From Scytonema sp045865695 (GTDB lineage Bacteria > Cyanobacteriota > Cyanobacteriia > Cyanobacteriales > Nostocaceae): a DNA stretch of 64,000 nucleotides. The position numbers were made by a program, and so were the translations under genes. Each line of letters begins with the position of its first letter. The first letter of the stretch is position 1. Where the stretch lies: the NCBI RefSeq assembly GCF_045865695.1, contig NZ_BAACAP010000214.1, forward strand, positions 21,068 through 85,067, given 5' to 3'. Below, in pieces: positions 8,390 to 16,996 of the stretch. The notes below the pieces were generated by a model. The model searched no databases. It worked only from the letters and a program-made list of their open reading frames with translations, and was not told the origin of the DNA.

Positions 8390-10615
8390 ATGAGTACAAG
8401 CTATATCGGACAACCGACGAGCCGCGTTGACGGTCACGCCAAAGTAACCGGGGAAGCAAAATACGCCGCTGAATTCAATGTTCCCAATCTCACTTACGGC
8501 TACGTCGTTTCCAGCGAGATTGCCAAAGGGAGAATTACGAAAATTGACGCAAGCGACGCGCTCAACCTTGAAGGCGTGTTGCAAGTGTTCACCCACGAAA
8601 ATGCGCCAGGTACCGCATGGTTTGACCAAAGTTATAAGGACGAAACTGCACCGCCTGGTTCACCATTTCGCCCGCTTCATGAGGACAAAATTAGGTATAG
8701 CGGACAACCTGTTGCGCTTGTCGTTGCCGAAACCTTTGAATTGGCGCGTTACGCAGCGACGCTCGTCCAAATCGAGTATTCACTTGAAGAGCATATTACT
8801 AATTTGGATGCAAAGCGCGAAGAAGCCTACAAACCACAAATGAGATCGGGTACCCCACCGCCGTCAAAACCACGTGGTAACTCTGAAAAAGCATTCGCCA
8901 ACGCTGCCACGCAACACGAAGCTGAATATGCTTCCCCAGTTGAACATCACAATCCAATGGAGTCCTTCGCGACCACCGTTGTCTGGGAAGATGACGGTAA
9001 AATAACTGTCTATGACAAAACACAAGGTGCGCCAAACAGTCATCAATACGTCTGCAAGGTTTTTGGGTATTCCAAAGAGGATGTGCGCGTCATCTCACCC
9101 TATGTCGGTGGGGCATTCGGTTCGGGTTTGCGTCCCCAGTATCAATTATTTTTAGCGGTGATGGCAGCGCGTGCACTCAAACGATCGGTTAGAGTATCGC
9201 TGACGCGCCAACAAATGTTTACCTTTGGTCATCGTCCCAACACTGTGCAGAAAATTGCGCTTGGCGCAGCGCCCGACGGCACCCTCGAAGCCCTCATTCA
9301 CGAAGCGATCGCAGAGACTTCGCAGTTTGAAGATTTTACCGAAAACGTCGTCAATTGGTCGGGTGTGCTCTACCAGTGCGATAACGTCAAGCTCGATTAC
9401 AAACTAACAAAGCTTGACCTTTACACGCCGATGGATATGCGTGCGCCTGGGGCTGTGTTAGGTGTGTACGCGATCGAGTGTGCAATGGACGAACTAGCCT
9501 ACAAACTCGGTATCGACCCGCTCGAACTGCGTCTGAAAAACTACGCTGAGAAAGACCTAAACGAAGACAAGCCTTTTTCGAGTAAAGAACTGCGCGAATG
9601 TTACCGACAAGGCGCAGAGAAATTCGGATGGGCGAAGCGAAATCCCGAACCGCGTTCCATGCGTGAAGGTGATAATTCGATCGGCTGGGGCTTGGCGACA
9701 GGCATTTGGCAGGCAGAACAACAAAAAGCAAGTGCGAAAGCCATTTTGTCTCCCGATGGCAAACTCACAGTCAGTAGCGCGACGGCTGATATTGGCACCG
9801 GAACGTACACGATTATGACGCAAATCGCTGCCGAAACCCTTGGTTTGCCGATTGAGGACGTGACATTTAAACTTGGCGATTCATCATTGCCGGAAGCGCC
9901 TATCGAAGGCGGTTCGTGGACGGCATCTTCAGTTGGCTCGGCGGTCAAAGTTGTCTGCAATAAGGTACGCGAAAAGTTATTCAAACTCGCGCAAAAGATG
10001 GACAATTCAACCCTCGCCAATGCGAAATTAGAAGACGTAACTTTCGCAGACAGGCAAATCAGATTGAGCCACGATCCAACACGCGCTGTTTCAATTACCG
10101 CAGCGATGCAAAATGGCGAAGTCAACAGCATTGAAGAAGAAACTACCGCTAAACCTAACTCCTCAAAGCAAAATCAATACACGCGGAATTCTCATTCGGC
10201 AGTGTTCTGTGAAGTGAAGGTTGACGAAGAGTTAGGCACGATTCAGGTCACACGCGTCGTCAGTGCGATCGCTGGCGGGCGCATCTTGAATCCTAAAACG
10301 GCGCGAAGTCAGATTCTCGGCGCGGTTGTTTGGGGCATCGGCATGGCGTTGCAAGAACAGAGCGTAATTGACCAAGACTTCGGACGTTTCATGAACCACA
10401 ATCTGGCGGAGTACCACGTTCCTGTCAACGCCGACGTGCATGATATTGACGTTATTTTCGTGCCAGAAGATGACTCAATTGTCAATCCTCTCGGTGCCAA
10501 AGGCTTGGGCGAAATCGGCATCGTTGGTGTGGCGGCGGCGATCGCCAACGCAGTTTTTCACGCGACTGGTAAACGTATTAGAGAGTTGCCGATTACGCTG
10601 GACAAGTTGCTATGA
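8390..10615 (+). CDS. paoC: Aldehyde dehydrogenase molybdopterin-binding subunit, PaoC/YagR-like
   Basis: A 741-residue large subunit of the xanthine oxidase family, close to the length of E. coli PaoC. It begins with the SRVDGHAKVTGEAKYAAEF segment. It has the molybdenum cofactor contact region VGGAFGSGLRPQYQ, PMDMRAPGAVLGVYAIE and GTGTYTIMTQIAAE. The catalytic base is E708 in GAKGLGEIGIVG. Family knowledge: such heterotrimers oxidise aromatic and aliphatic aldehydes to acids, a detoxifying role. The start lies one base after the FAD-subunit stop. The cofactor-insertion chaperone (PaoD/XdhC type) usually encoded next to these genes is not found in this window. Confidence 0.93.
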   Translation: MSTSYIGQPTSRVDGHAKVTGEAKYAAEFNVPNLTYGYVVSSEIAKGRITKIDASDALNLEGVLQVFTHENAPGTAWFDQSYKDETAPPGSPFRPLHEDKIRYSGQPVALVVAETFELARYAATLVQIEYSLEEHITNLDAKREEAYKPQMRSGTPPPSKPRGNSEKAFANAATQHEAEYASPVEHHNPMESFATTVVWEDDGKITVYDKTQGAPNSHQYVCKVFGYSKEDVRVISPYVGGAFGSGLRPQYQLFLAVMAARALKRSVRVSLTRQQMFTFGHRPNTVQKIALGAAPDGTLEALIHEAIAETSQFEDFTENVVNWSGVLYQCDNVKLDYKLTKLDLYTPMDMRAPGAVLGVYAIECAMDELAYKLGIDPLELRLKNYAEKDLNEDKPFSSKELRECYRQGAEKFGWAKRNPEPRSMREGDNSIGWGLATGIWQAEQQKASAKAILSPDGKLTVSSATADIGTGTYTIMTQIAAETLGLPIEDVTFKLGDSSLPEAPIEGGSWTASSVGSAVKVVCNKVREKLFKLAQKMDNSTLANAKLEDVTFADRQIRLSHDPTRAVSITAAMQNGEVNSIEEETTAKPNSSKQNQYTRNSHSAVFCEVKVDEELGTIQVTRVVSAIAGGRILNPKTARSQILGAVVWGIGMALQEQSVIDQDFGRFMNHNLAEYHVPVNADVHDIDVIFVPEDDSIVNPLGAKGLGEIGIVGVAAAIANAVFHATGKRIRELPITLDKLL

Positions 10616-10721
10616 GCGAGTCAGCGTGAGGTGTGAAGTGCTGAGCGTTGCAATAGAGTGGTGATTATTTTGTTGGTAGTGGATTCCAATTGGAGTACGT
10701 AGCTGAAATCAGGAGATATGA

Positions 10722-10978
10722 ATGTCAGACGAAAAGATCGACTCTGTATTGGACGGAAACGGGGAATTAGCCTCAAACGAAAGACAGACGGCGCGGAAAG
10801 CCCATCAGGAGCGCAAATTCTTCGGCGCGATCGCGGTGACAATAGTAACAACCACCTTCGCTCTGTTTCTGGTGTTGATTCTGCCGATACGCCGGAACTC
10901 GTTATGCAGCACCTTAACATCAGTAAAGAGACGCTCGACGCGATTCCGAAAGCTAAGCTCGAAATTTTACCTGAATAG
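10722..10978 (+). pseudogene. Small single-span membrane protein, apparently frameshifted
   Basis: An AGGAG lies about six bases before the ATG at 10722. The frame reads a polar N-terminus MSDEKIDSVLDGNGELASNERQ (written here only to define the start), then a basic patch and a hydrophobic helix FFGAIAVTIVTTTFALFLVLI. After this the frame becomes arginine-rich and unconvincing. A second frame that overlaps it ends with the well-formed helix PELVMQHLNISKETLDAIPK and stops at 10976-10978. Joining the two near 10870-10885 gives a plausible 85-residue protein, so a one- or two-base indel or sequencing error is suspected. Family unknown; it directly follows the paoABC operon. Confidence 0.4.
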
Positions 10979-11149
10979 AGCGCAGTTTGTTGAGAGGAAT
11001 CGTTTCCCGGTCTATCTGCTTTTCCAGGTCAATTTCTGACGAAAGACATTCTTCTAATAGGTGGAGCACTCTGGTCATTGGGAGAATCTTTGCGTGCAAT
11101 GAAATAGCGATCGAGATGGCATTTATTACTACCCTGGAGACCTAAAGAA

Positions 11150-11641
11150 ATGAAACGAGAACCTCTAAGAGAGTCTTTAGCTACTATTCTACTGCCCCTT
11201 GCATTAATCTTTGGTTTGGTTCTACTTCTAAGTCTCAATGCCGGACAGGATAGTAGAGAAGCTGTAGCGAGCAGTCCATTGGAAGCATGGCTCAAGCTGA
11301 TTGTTGGCTATTTAGCAGCTGGGACAGAAATTGCCGCTGCGGTAGTTATTGGTGGTGCAGTCATACGCGGGATTATTAAATATGTTCGCCAATTATTTTC
11401 ACGATCCAAGCAGCATTTTAATGCGACAGAATCAATCCGCTTACAGTTGGGGCGAGTGCTGGCGTTGGGATTGGAATTTACTGTTGCTAGTGACATTCTT
11501 CGCACTGCTGTGGCACCTACGCGCCAGGATATTTTGAATTTGGGGGCAATTGTTCTACTGAGAACCTTGCTCAATTACTTCCTAGAGCGAGAAATTCAGC
11601 AGGGCGAACAGAGCCGCTTGGCAGAGCCAGAACGTAGTTAA
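11150..11641 (+). CDS. DUF1622 family membrane protein
   Basis: A 163-residue protein with an N-terminal transmembrane helix (LATILLPLALIFGLVLLLSL). This is followed by the DUF1622 core: LIVGYLAAGTEIAAAVVIGG helix, a basic linker, LQLGRVLALGLEFTVASDIL, and QDILNLGAIVLLRTLLNYFL ending in a charged tail. Three to four membrane spans are expected. The biochemical role of DUF1622 is not known. The gene ends nine bases before the HPP gene and has its own weak upstream signal, so the two are probably co-transcribed and act in the same membrane process. Confidence 0.8.
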   Translation: MKREPLRESLATILLPLALIFGLVLLLSLNAGQDSREAVASSPLEAWLKLIVGYLAAGTEIAAAVVIGGAVIRGIIKYVRQLFSRSKQHFNATESIRLQLGRVLALGLEFTVASDILRTAVAPTRQDILNLGAIVLLRTLLNYFLEREIQQGEQSRLAEPERS

Positions 11642-11650
11642 AAGGAAGTG

Positions 11651-12166
11651 ATGAGTCAGAAACGAAGCTTAAAACCTTTAGAGGGAGCGAATAGATCCCT
11701 CAGACAAAAACTAGATCTTAAGGGTGAGTTATTGCTGGCAGCTGCACCAACAGTAACTGTATTGGTGGTACTAGCGCTAGTAGAAGCGCTGACTCGGCAA
11801 CGCCTTCTGTTCGCCTCCCTTGCCTCAAGTGCTTTTTTGATTTACCTTGACCCGCAGCACGGCACAAATACAGTCCGGACGTTGGTTCTCGCCCAAATGA
11901 TGGCAGCAACTATTGGTTTGATTACGCACTTGCTTTTAGGTTCTGGGTATTTTTCGGGTGGAATTGCGATGGTAGTAACGATCGTGCTGATGATCCTGCT
12001 TGACGCCGTGCATCCCCCTGCAGTCCCCACTTCTTTGAGCTTTGCATTGCGTGCTGGCAACGAAAACAACCTGGTTTTGTTCGGTCTTGCGGTAGGTCTC
12101 ACCGCTGTACTAGTTGTACTTGAGCGTTTTGCCTTGTGGCTGCTAGCACGCTATAGCAAATCCTAA
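11651..12166 (+). CDS. HPP family integral membrane protein
   Basis: A 171-residue protein with four or five membrane helices and the family signature DAVHPPAVPTSLSFAL, plus FASLASSAFLIYLDPQHGTN. Members in chloroplasts and cyanobacteria have been described as nitrite transporters, but the family is broad and this copy sits beside a DUF1622 gene rather than nitrogen genes. The ATG at 11651 is preferred over the GTG at 11648 because AAAGGA then has normal spacing. A second, more divergent HPP protein is encoded at 26294. It is followed by a short AATTACG repeat. Confidence 0.8.
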   Translation: MSQKRSLKPLEGANRSLRQKLDLKGELLLAAAPTVTVLVVLALVEALTRQRLLFASLASSAFLIYLDPQHGTNTVRTLVLAQMMAATIGLITHLLLGSGYFSGGIAMVVTIVLMILLDAVHPPAVPTSLSFALRAGNENNLVLFGLAVGLTAVLVVLERFALWLLARYSKS

Positions 12167-12190
12167 TTACGAATTACGAATTACGAATTA
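12164..12190 (+). repeat. Short tandem repeat, AATTACG heptamer
   Basis: Three to four consecutive copies of AATTACG directly after the HPP stop codon. Heptanucleotide repeats of this kind are characteristic of heterocyst-forming cyanobacteria. Confidence 0.85.
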
Positions 12191-12251
12191 TTCGGTTACT
12201 GGTGGCGGCGCTTAATTATGGTCAGGTTGCACCGCACCTAAACCGTAATAA

Positions 12252-12380
12252 CTAGAAGAGCATTCCCAACAGGATGCCGAAGGTACTAAAGCCTAATACT
12301 AGCCAAGTGACATAATCGCCGACGTGTCCGGTGTGAAGTTGGCGAAGTACGTTGATACCTGCAAGCATTGCATCAAAGGA
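12252..12380 (-). pseudogene. Possible C-terminal relic of a proton-conducting transporter subunit (NuoL/HyfB-like)
   Basis: Read on the minus strand, the end of this frame is INVLRQLHTGHVGDYVTWLV followed by a hydrophobic helix GFSTFGILLGMLF and a stop at 12252. This resembles the last amphipathic and transmembrane helices of NuoL/NdhF or antiporter-type subunits (L-x-x-L-x-x-G-x-x-x-x-Y). Upstream of about 12380 the frame enters the antitoxin gene in another phase and loses all similarity, so only a tail of about 40 residues remains. The assignment is tentative. Confidence 0.35.
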
Positions 12381-12393
12381 AAATAAACGATGC

Positions 12394-12783
12394 CTAAATA
12401 AGGCAACGATCGCGATCGAGTAGTTTAAGCGCACTGGTGATTGCGCGACTAGGCAATAAGTCCCCAGCCTCGTATTTTTGAAATGCCTGTGGCTCACCAC
12501 CAATCAGTTCTCCTGCTTGAGACTGTGTCAGTTGCAACTTTTTACGAATACGGCGAATTTCCTCCGGGTTAAGCAAACCCTCAACCCTCGCTTTCAAAAG
12601 GTTCAGCATTCTGTCAGATACCTTCATATCCTCACTTGTATGGATGCTTTCGTCCGACTCATCACAATACCAACCCGGCATATCGAATGTAATACTCGAC
12701 CCGCGATAAGTTAACGTCATAGGGCGGACATCGCGGCGCATTGAAGCCCCCGTCATTGGGCAAACCGGTGTGATGTCAGTCAT
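12394..12783 (-). CDS. mqsA: MqsA-family type II antitoxin
   Basis: A 129-residue two-domain antitoxin. The N-terminal part has the MqsA-like sequence MTLTYRGSSITFDMPGWYC with only two obvious cysteines (CPMTG and WYCDES); the classic CxxC pairs of E. coli MqsA are incomplete, so zinc binding may differ. The C-terminal part is an Xre-type helix-turn-helix: EEIRRIRKKLQLTQSQAGEL, then GGEPQAFQKYEAGDLLPS. The family neutralises MqsR endoribonuclease and represses its own operon. The toxin frame upstream overlaps this start by eight bases but is truncated, so this gene is an orphan antitoxin. An AAGGAGAAGGAGA-type purine run supplies the ribosome-binding site. Confidence 0.85.
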   Translation of the reverse strand: MTDITPVCPMTGASMRRDVRPMTLTYRGSSITFDMPGWYCDESDESIHTSEDMKVSDRMLNLLKARVEGLLNPEEIRRIRKKLQLTQSQAGELIGGEPQAFQKYEAGDLLPSRAITSALKLLDRDRCLI

Positions 12784-12916
12784 TCTCCTTCTCCTTGAAC
12801 GATAGCAATAGAAACTCTGTTACTGCGTCCGCTGTAAATTTGATATAAAGAACTCCAACCTCTGATGGAACATGGTACACGTCCTGCCAGATGCGATGGT
12901 CGGCATAGCTTGTCAT
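12776..12916 (-). pseudogene. mqsR: MqsR-family toxin, N-terminal half deleted
   Basis: Too short for simple ORF cut-offs: 46 residues starting MTSYADHRIWQDVYHVPSEV and ending LLSFKEKEND. This matches the C-terminal half of MqsR mRNA interferase (E. coli SMTTYSDHTIWQDVY...VSFKEK). Of the residues implicated in catalysis, the Gln of WQDVY, the Tyr before the I-K-F strand and the Lys of SFKEK are retained. The Lys just before the S-M at the start of the fragment is gone. An in-frame TGA lies five codons upstream, immediately beside the end of the NADH dehydrogenase gene. A deletion therefore joined the toxin fragment to that gene. The overlap with mqsA is as in intact operons. Confidence 0.8.
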
Positions 12917-12931
12917 AGACAATAAAACTCA

Positions 12932-14305
12932 TCAAGCTTTTTGATGTTTATCCTCTGAACCCAACATATTGATTAATTTTCTAGCAACTAAAACCCCCAC
13001 AACTCCTGCACCAACGACTTCAACTGCTTGTATCACTTTTTTCCCCACATCTTGAGGGTCAAGGTGGCGGTGAAAAATTTCTTCATCCAACCATTCACTC
13101 GTGGCTTGGAAATCATGAATTGGAGTTGGTAGTAATGTTAAATAAGTACCTTGACGGATGAGGTGCGCGGGTTTGCCCACGACTTCAAAAACGTTGAAAA
13201 GGTTAGCAGCCGCATCATTTAGCCCCAACTTTAATAGGGTTCCACGTATATTAACCTTAACTGGTTTGAGGTCTTCTCCTAATGCTAAAGCTTTCAAATT
13301 TCGAGCAATAGTAGCTCCTTGCTGATAGGCTACTTGAGCTGTAGGTGGTAGTGAGGAATTCTGAACGGATGCACAATCACCACCAACAAAAACTTCTGGA
13401 AAGTCGAGCAGTTGCATGGTAGGAGTGACGAGGAGACGACCGTGACGATCTCTATGTTCTTGAGGAATTGGCAAATCTTGAATCAGTGGATGGGTGGAGG
13501 TACCAGCTGTCCAAATTGTTGTGTATGTCGGCAATGTCTCGACTCGATTATCGCGTTTATATTCTACTTCGCTGGTACGAACGGCAGTGACTTCTGCTCC
13601 CATAACCATTTCGATTAGTACTGTACGTTTTTTCAATTCCCCTTCAGCAATTTCACGTAACTGTTCGTTAATATCACCATTAAGAATTTCTTTTCCGTGA
13701 TTGAGCACCACTATACGGATTTCTTGAGAATTACCTCCCAAAGCTCCATACCAATGGGGGAGAAAATCAGCTAAAGTAGCTGCCATTTCCACACCAGACG
13801 CTCCACCACCAACAACAGCTACTGTTAGCAGTTTCCGACGTTGTTCTGAATCTTGAGTTTGTACGGCTCGTTGCAAACAATCGCGCAAATGATTGTCAAG
13901 AGCGATCGCATCTTCTTGCGTCCAAAAAGGTAAAGCATTTTCTCGGGCACCTTCTACATGATGGTAGCCCGTCACACTGCCTAAAGCTAGGACTAAGTTA
14001 CTGTAGTTATAAGAGGTTCCCGAAGCTAATTTGACTTCTTGTTGATGTAAGTCTATCGATTGCACCGTATCTTTGACAAAGATGACCCCACTACCCTTAA
14101 GTAATTCTGAAAAACGAGGTACGACCTGAAAAGCATCCAAATCGCCACTGAAATACTCGTAAAGTAACGGTTTAAAACAAAAGCGTTCGTTTTTATCGAT
14201 CAAAATGACAGAGCGAGGATAGTGTTCGTGAGCTAGGTATAAGGCTGTAAATAACCCAGTAAAACCACCACCAACAATCACAGTTTGATAAATTGGACTA
14301 TTCAT
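12932..14305 (-). CDS. ndbB: Type II NAD(P)H:quinone oxidoreductase
   Basis: A 457-residue flavoprotein. The N-terminal FAD-binding dinucleotide fold VIVGGGFTGLFTALYLAH and the second, NAD(P)H-binding fold VAVVGGGASGVEMAATL are both clear. TYTTIWTAGTSTHPLIQDLP and VFVGGDCASVQN are family motifs of NDH-2. The C-terminus (KKVIQAVEVVGAGVVGVLVARKL) is an amphipathic or hydrophobic membrane anchor. NDH-2 enzymes pass electrons from NAD(P)H to quinone without pumping protons. It is the last gene of the oxidase operon; AGAGGA lies upstream of the ATG. The symbol among ndbA/B/C is a guess; coupling to the quinol-oxidase-like terminal oxidase encoded upstream is inferred. Confidence 0.87.
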   Translation of the reverse strand: MNSPIYQTVIVGGGFTGLFTALYLAHEHYPRSVILIDKNERFCFKPLLYEYFSGDLDAFQVVPRFSELLKGSGVIFVKDTVQSIDLHQQEVKLASGTSYNYSNLVLALGSVTGYHHVEGARENALPFWTQEDAIALDNHLRDCLQRAVQTQDSEQRRKLLTVAVVGGGASGVEMAATLADFLPHWYGALGGNSQEIRIVVLNHGKEILNGDINEQLREIAEGELKKRTVLIEMVMGAEVTAVRTSEVEYKRDNRVETLPTYTTIWTAGTSTHPLIQDLPIPQEHRDRHGRLLVTPTMQLLDFPEVFVGGDCASVQNSSLPPTAQVAYQQGATIARNLKALALGEDLKPVKVNIRGTLLKLGLNDAAANLFNVFEVVGKPAHLIRQGTYLTLLPTPIHDFQATSEWLDEEIFHRHLDPQDVGKKVIQAVEVVGAGVVGVLVARKLINMLGSEDKHQKA

Positions 14306-14344
14306 AAAAGATTTCCTCTTGTTAGATCGGGATGTGCTAATTTG

Positions 14345-14593
14345 CTATATGAATAAAAAGAAAGCAATTAAAATAGCACTGAGGACAAAGGCGAACACAA
14401 TAGCGTATTCAACTCGACGACTAAAAAATCCCACAGCGACAACAAGGGCGATCGCAAGTCCGATAATGCCGATGTACTGCGCTTTTTGTAAACCCCCTGC
14501 AATAAGTGGGTCTTTTTGAGACGTATCTGGTGGAACTTCTCGAATTGTTTTTGGATTTTCTGACGCTGGCAATTCTTGTGCTAATAAATTCAT
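14345..14593 (-). CDS. Small two-helix membrane protein of the oxidase operon
   Basis: 82 residues from the ATG at 14593, which has a perfect AGGAGG eight bases upstream; an adjacent TTG is not needed. The N-terminal third is polar and proline-rich. Two hydrophobic helices follow: YIGIIGLAIALVVAVGFF, then an RRVEY turn and AIVFAFVLSAILIAFFLFI. The size and position, directly after oxidase subunit III, fit a subunit IV-like or assembly protein, but no family signature is recognised. It lies 22 bases after the subunit III stop and 39 bases before the NDH-2 start, so it is co-transcribed. Confidence 0.75.
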   Translation of the reverse strand: MNLLAQELPASENPKTIREVPPDTSQKDPLIAGGLQKAQYIGIIGLAIALVVAVGFFSRRVEYAIVFAFVLSAILIAFFLFI

Positions 14594-14615
14594 CAAACGA
14601 ACCTCCTAAATATTT

Positions 14616-15278
14616 TTATACTTGCCAAAGATAAATAAGTGAGAAGAGAATCACCCAAATAACATCAACAAAGTGCCAGAATAGAGTCGTTGCACTCACA
14701 CCAAAGTGACTCTTGTTATAGTTACCGGGAATAAAAGAGCGAACAAGCACGATCGTCTGGAGAAGAACACCAGTTAGAACGTGCAAACCGTGGAAACCTG
14801 TTAGTAAGTAGAATGTTGAACCAACTAATCCCGTACTTAACTTGAAGTCAAGGTTTCTCCACTCAATTAGCTGACCAATTAGGAAATAGGTTCCCATACT
14901 AATTGTAATCAACCATAGCACGCGGAATTTATTGAGCTTTTGACGCCTGAGAGCATTTTCTGCGCTTTGGATGACAAAGCTACTGGAAAGCAGCACCACG
15001 GTGTTAACAATTACAAAAGTAGATAATTCCGGTCCCGATACACCAGGTGGTAACCAGTTACGAGTCGTCAGTCGCAGAGCAATGTACGTAAAGAAAAAAC
15101 TTAAAAATATTATACTTTCCGATAGTAGAAACACGGTAAAGCCAAACATCCCTTTGCCGTGATGGTCATGAGCACGCCCACCACCACTGGGCAGGAAGCG
15201 CTGTAGCCATTTTGGCAAGTGTCGTTGCCACCGTTCAAATCGGATAGGGCTTTCATCTATATGGATAGTACGACGCAT
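14616..15278 (-). CDS. ctaE: Heme-copper oxidase subunit III
   Basis: 220 residues with five membrane spans. MFGFTVFLLSESIIFLSFFF, the ITISMGTYFLIGQLIEWRNL segment and the GFHGLHVLTGVLLQTIVLV segment with the conserved H-G-L-H are typical of subunit III of cytochrome c/quinol oxidases. The C-terminal FWHFVDVIWVILFSLIYLW is also canonical. It stabilises the catalytic subunit and the proton-uptake path. A GGGAGTA-type short tandem repeat lies between this gene and ctaD, and no ribosome-binding site is seen before the ATG. Confidence 0.93.
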   Translation of the reverse strand: MRRTIHIDESPIRFERWQRHLPKWLQRFLPSGGGRAHDHHGKGMFGFTVFLLSESIIFLSFFFTYIALRLTTRNWLPPGVSGPELSTFVIVNTVVLLSSSFVIQSAENALRRQKLNKFRVLWLITISMGTYFLIGQLIEWRNLDFKLSTGLVGSTFYLLTGFHGLHVLTGVLLQTIVLVRSFIPGNYNKSHFGVSATTLFWHFVDVIWVILFSLIYLWQV

Positions 15279-15280
15279 AA

Positions 15281-15320
15281 TTTGGGGGAGTAGGGAGTAG
15301 GGAGTGGGGAGTAGGGAGAG
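15281..15320 (+). repeat. Short tandem repeat GGGAGTA between ctaE and ctaD
   Basis: Five to six imperfect copies of a GGGAGTA heptamer fill the ctaD-ctaE gap inside the oxidase operon. On the transcribed strand it is pyrimidine-rich (TACTCCC) and occupies the place where the ctaE ribosome-binding site would be expected. Confidence 0.85.
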
Positions 15321-15325
15321 TTTTC

Positions 15326-16996
15326 TTATTCCCTGTGTTCCTCAGACTCATGTTGATGGGGATGTTCCACAACTGAGTATTTGGGATCGCCGTAGTCGTA
15401 AGGAGGTCTGTTAACAATCGGAATTTCCTCAAAGTTATCTCGTGGCGGTGGTGAGGATGTGGTCCATTCCAAACCAGTAGCATGCCAGGGATTGTTGACT
15501 GCTAAAGGTCCGTACAGCCAGGAACCAACAATGTTAGCAATAAAAGGCAACGTCGATACCCCCAGCAAGAACGATCCAAGACTTGCAATGACGTTCCATC
15601 CCTGATATTGTGGGTCGTAGGAAGAGACTCGGCGCAGCATTCCCTGCAATCCTAACGGGTGCATGGAGAAGAAAGTCACATTGGCACCGATAAAAGTTAG
15701 CCAGAAGTGCAGCTTACCCCAGCCCTCAGCGTACATCCGTCCAGTTATCTTCGGGAACCAGTAGTAAATGGCTGCGAAAATTGCCATTGTGATGGTGTTG
15801 AAAACAATGTAGTGGAAGTGACCTACCACAAAGTAAGTATTGTTGACGTGAATGTCAAATGGTACTGCAGCAAGCATGACACCAGTCACACCACCAAATA
15901 TAAACATTGCTGCACCTCCCAAGGCAAATAGCATTGGTGATTCTAGATGTAATTTACCCTTCCAAACGGTAGCAGTCCAGCCAAATGCTTTGACGCCAGT
16001 CGGTATGGCGACTAACATTGAGGTACCCATGAAGAACATTCGCATCCAGCCTGGGGTAGCACTTGTGAACATATGATGCACCCAAACGAAAATACTAACG
16101 AAAGCAATGCCCAATGAAGCGATCGCTAATGACCGATAGCCAAACAGGGGATTGCGGGAAAAGGCGGGGAGAACCTCAGCAATAATACCGAAGGCAGGGA
16201 GCGCCATAATGTATACAGCCGGATGGGAATAAAACCAGAATAAGTGCTGGTAGATGATGGGATCGCCACTATCTAAAGGTTTGAAAAATTGCGTACCGAA
16301 AGCCAGGTCAAACAACAGCAGTATAAATGCGCCGGTCAGGGAAGGTAAATTCACAAGTTGCAATATCTGAGCGCTGAAAACCGACCAAACAAAAACGGGC
16401 ATGCGGAAAAACGTCATCCCCGGTGCTCGCATCCAAAAGATAGTCGTCACAAAGTTGACAGCCCCCATAATTGAAGAGATGCCTATCAGTACCAAACTCA
16501 CAATCCAAATAAATTCACCGTTAATTATTTGACCGGGCGGAGCTTGGAGACTGACTGGTGGGTAAGACCACCAACCAGCTTGCGCGGGACCGTTCGGTAG
16601 CAAAAAGCTAGATAGTAGCAAAATACCAGCAGGTGGAAGAATCCAGAAAGAGATGGCGTTAAGCAGGGGAAACGCCATGTCCCGCGCTCCAATCATCAGC
16701 GGTACTAGGTAATTAGAAAGACCTGCATTAAACGGGATAATCCATAGAAAAATCATGATCGTCCCGTGCATGGTGAACAAGCCGTTATAGAGGGGGCGAT
16801 CGACCAAATTTGATTCAGGGGTGAGCAATTCGGCACGAATAATCATTGCTAATAGTCCACCAATCAGAAAGAAAATGAAGGTCATCACCATGTATTGAAC
16901 GCCAATCACCTTATGGTCGGTGCTAAAGCTGAAGTAGCGCCGCCAATCATCACCAGACTCGCTCGCTCCAGCTATACTTTCAACATCACGTGTCAT
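15326..16996 (-). CDS. ctaD: Heme-copper oxidase subunit I, A2-type
   Basis: 556 residues from the ATG at 16996, which has AAGGAAGG upstream; a longer frame to 17095 lies inside ctaC and is not used. Heme and copper ligands are visible: His in GLFTMHGTIMIFLW, the CuB/Tyr site FWFYSHPAVYIMALPAFG, HHMF and the NTYFVVGHFHYIV pair. The D-channel glutamate of HPEVY is replaced by Ala, but a preceding Tyr-Ser gives the YSHPxVY motif known from A2-type proton-pumping oxidases. It starts 11 bases inside the end of ctaC. It reduces O2 to water in the membrane. Confidence 0.94.
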   Translation of the reverse strand: MTRDVESIAGASESGDDWRRYFSFSTDHKVIGVQYMVMTFIFFLIGGLLAMIIRAELLTPESNLVDRPLYNGLFTMHGTIMIFLWIIPFNAGLSNYLVPLMIGARDMAFPLLNAISFWILPPAGILLLSSFLLPNGPAQAGWWSYPPVSLQAPPGQIINGEFIWIVSLVLIGISSIMGAVNFVTTIFWMRAPGMTFFRMPVFVWSVFSAQILQLVNLPSLTGAFILLLFDLAFGTQFFKPLDSGDPIIYQHLFWFYSHPAVYIMALPAFGIIAEVLPAFSRNPLFGYRSLAIASLGIAFVSIFVWVHHMFTSATPGWMRMFFMGTSMLVAIPTGVKAFGWTATVWKGKLHLESPMLFALGGAAMFIFGGVTGVMLAAVPFDIHVNNTYFVVGHFHYIVFNTITMAIFAAIYYWFPKITGRMYAEGWGKLHFWLTFIGANVTFFSMHPLGLQGMLRRVSSYDPQYQGWNVIASLGSFLLGVSTLPFIANIVGSWLYGPLAVNNPWHATGLEWTTSSPPPRDNFEEIPIVNRPPYDYGDPKYSVVEHPHQHESEEHRE

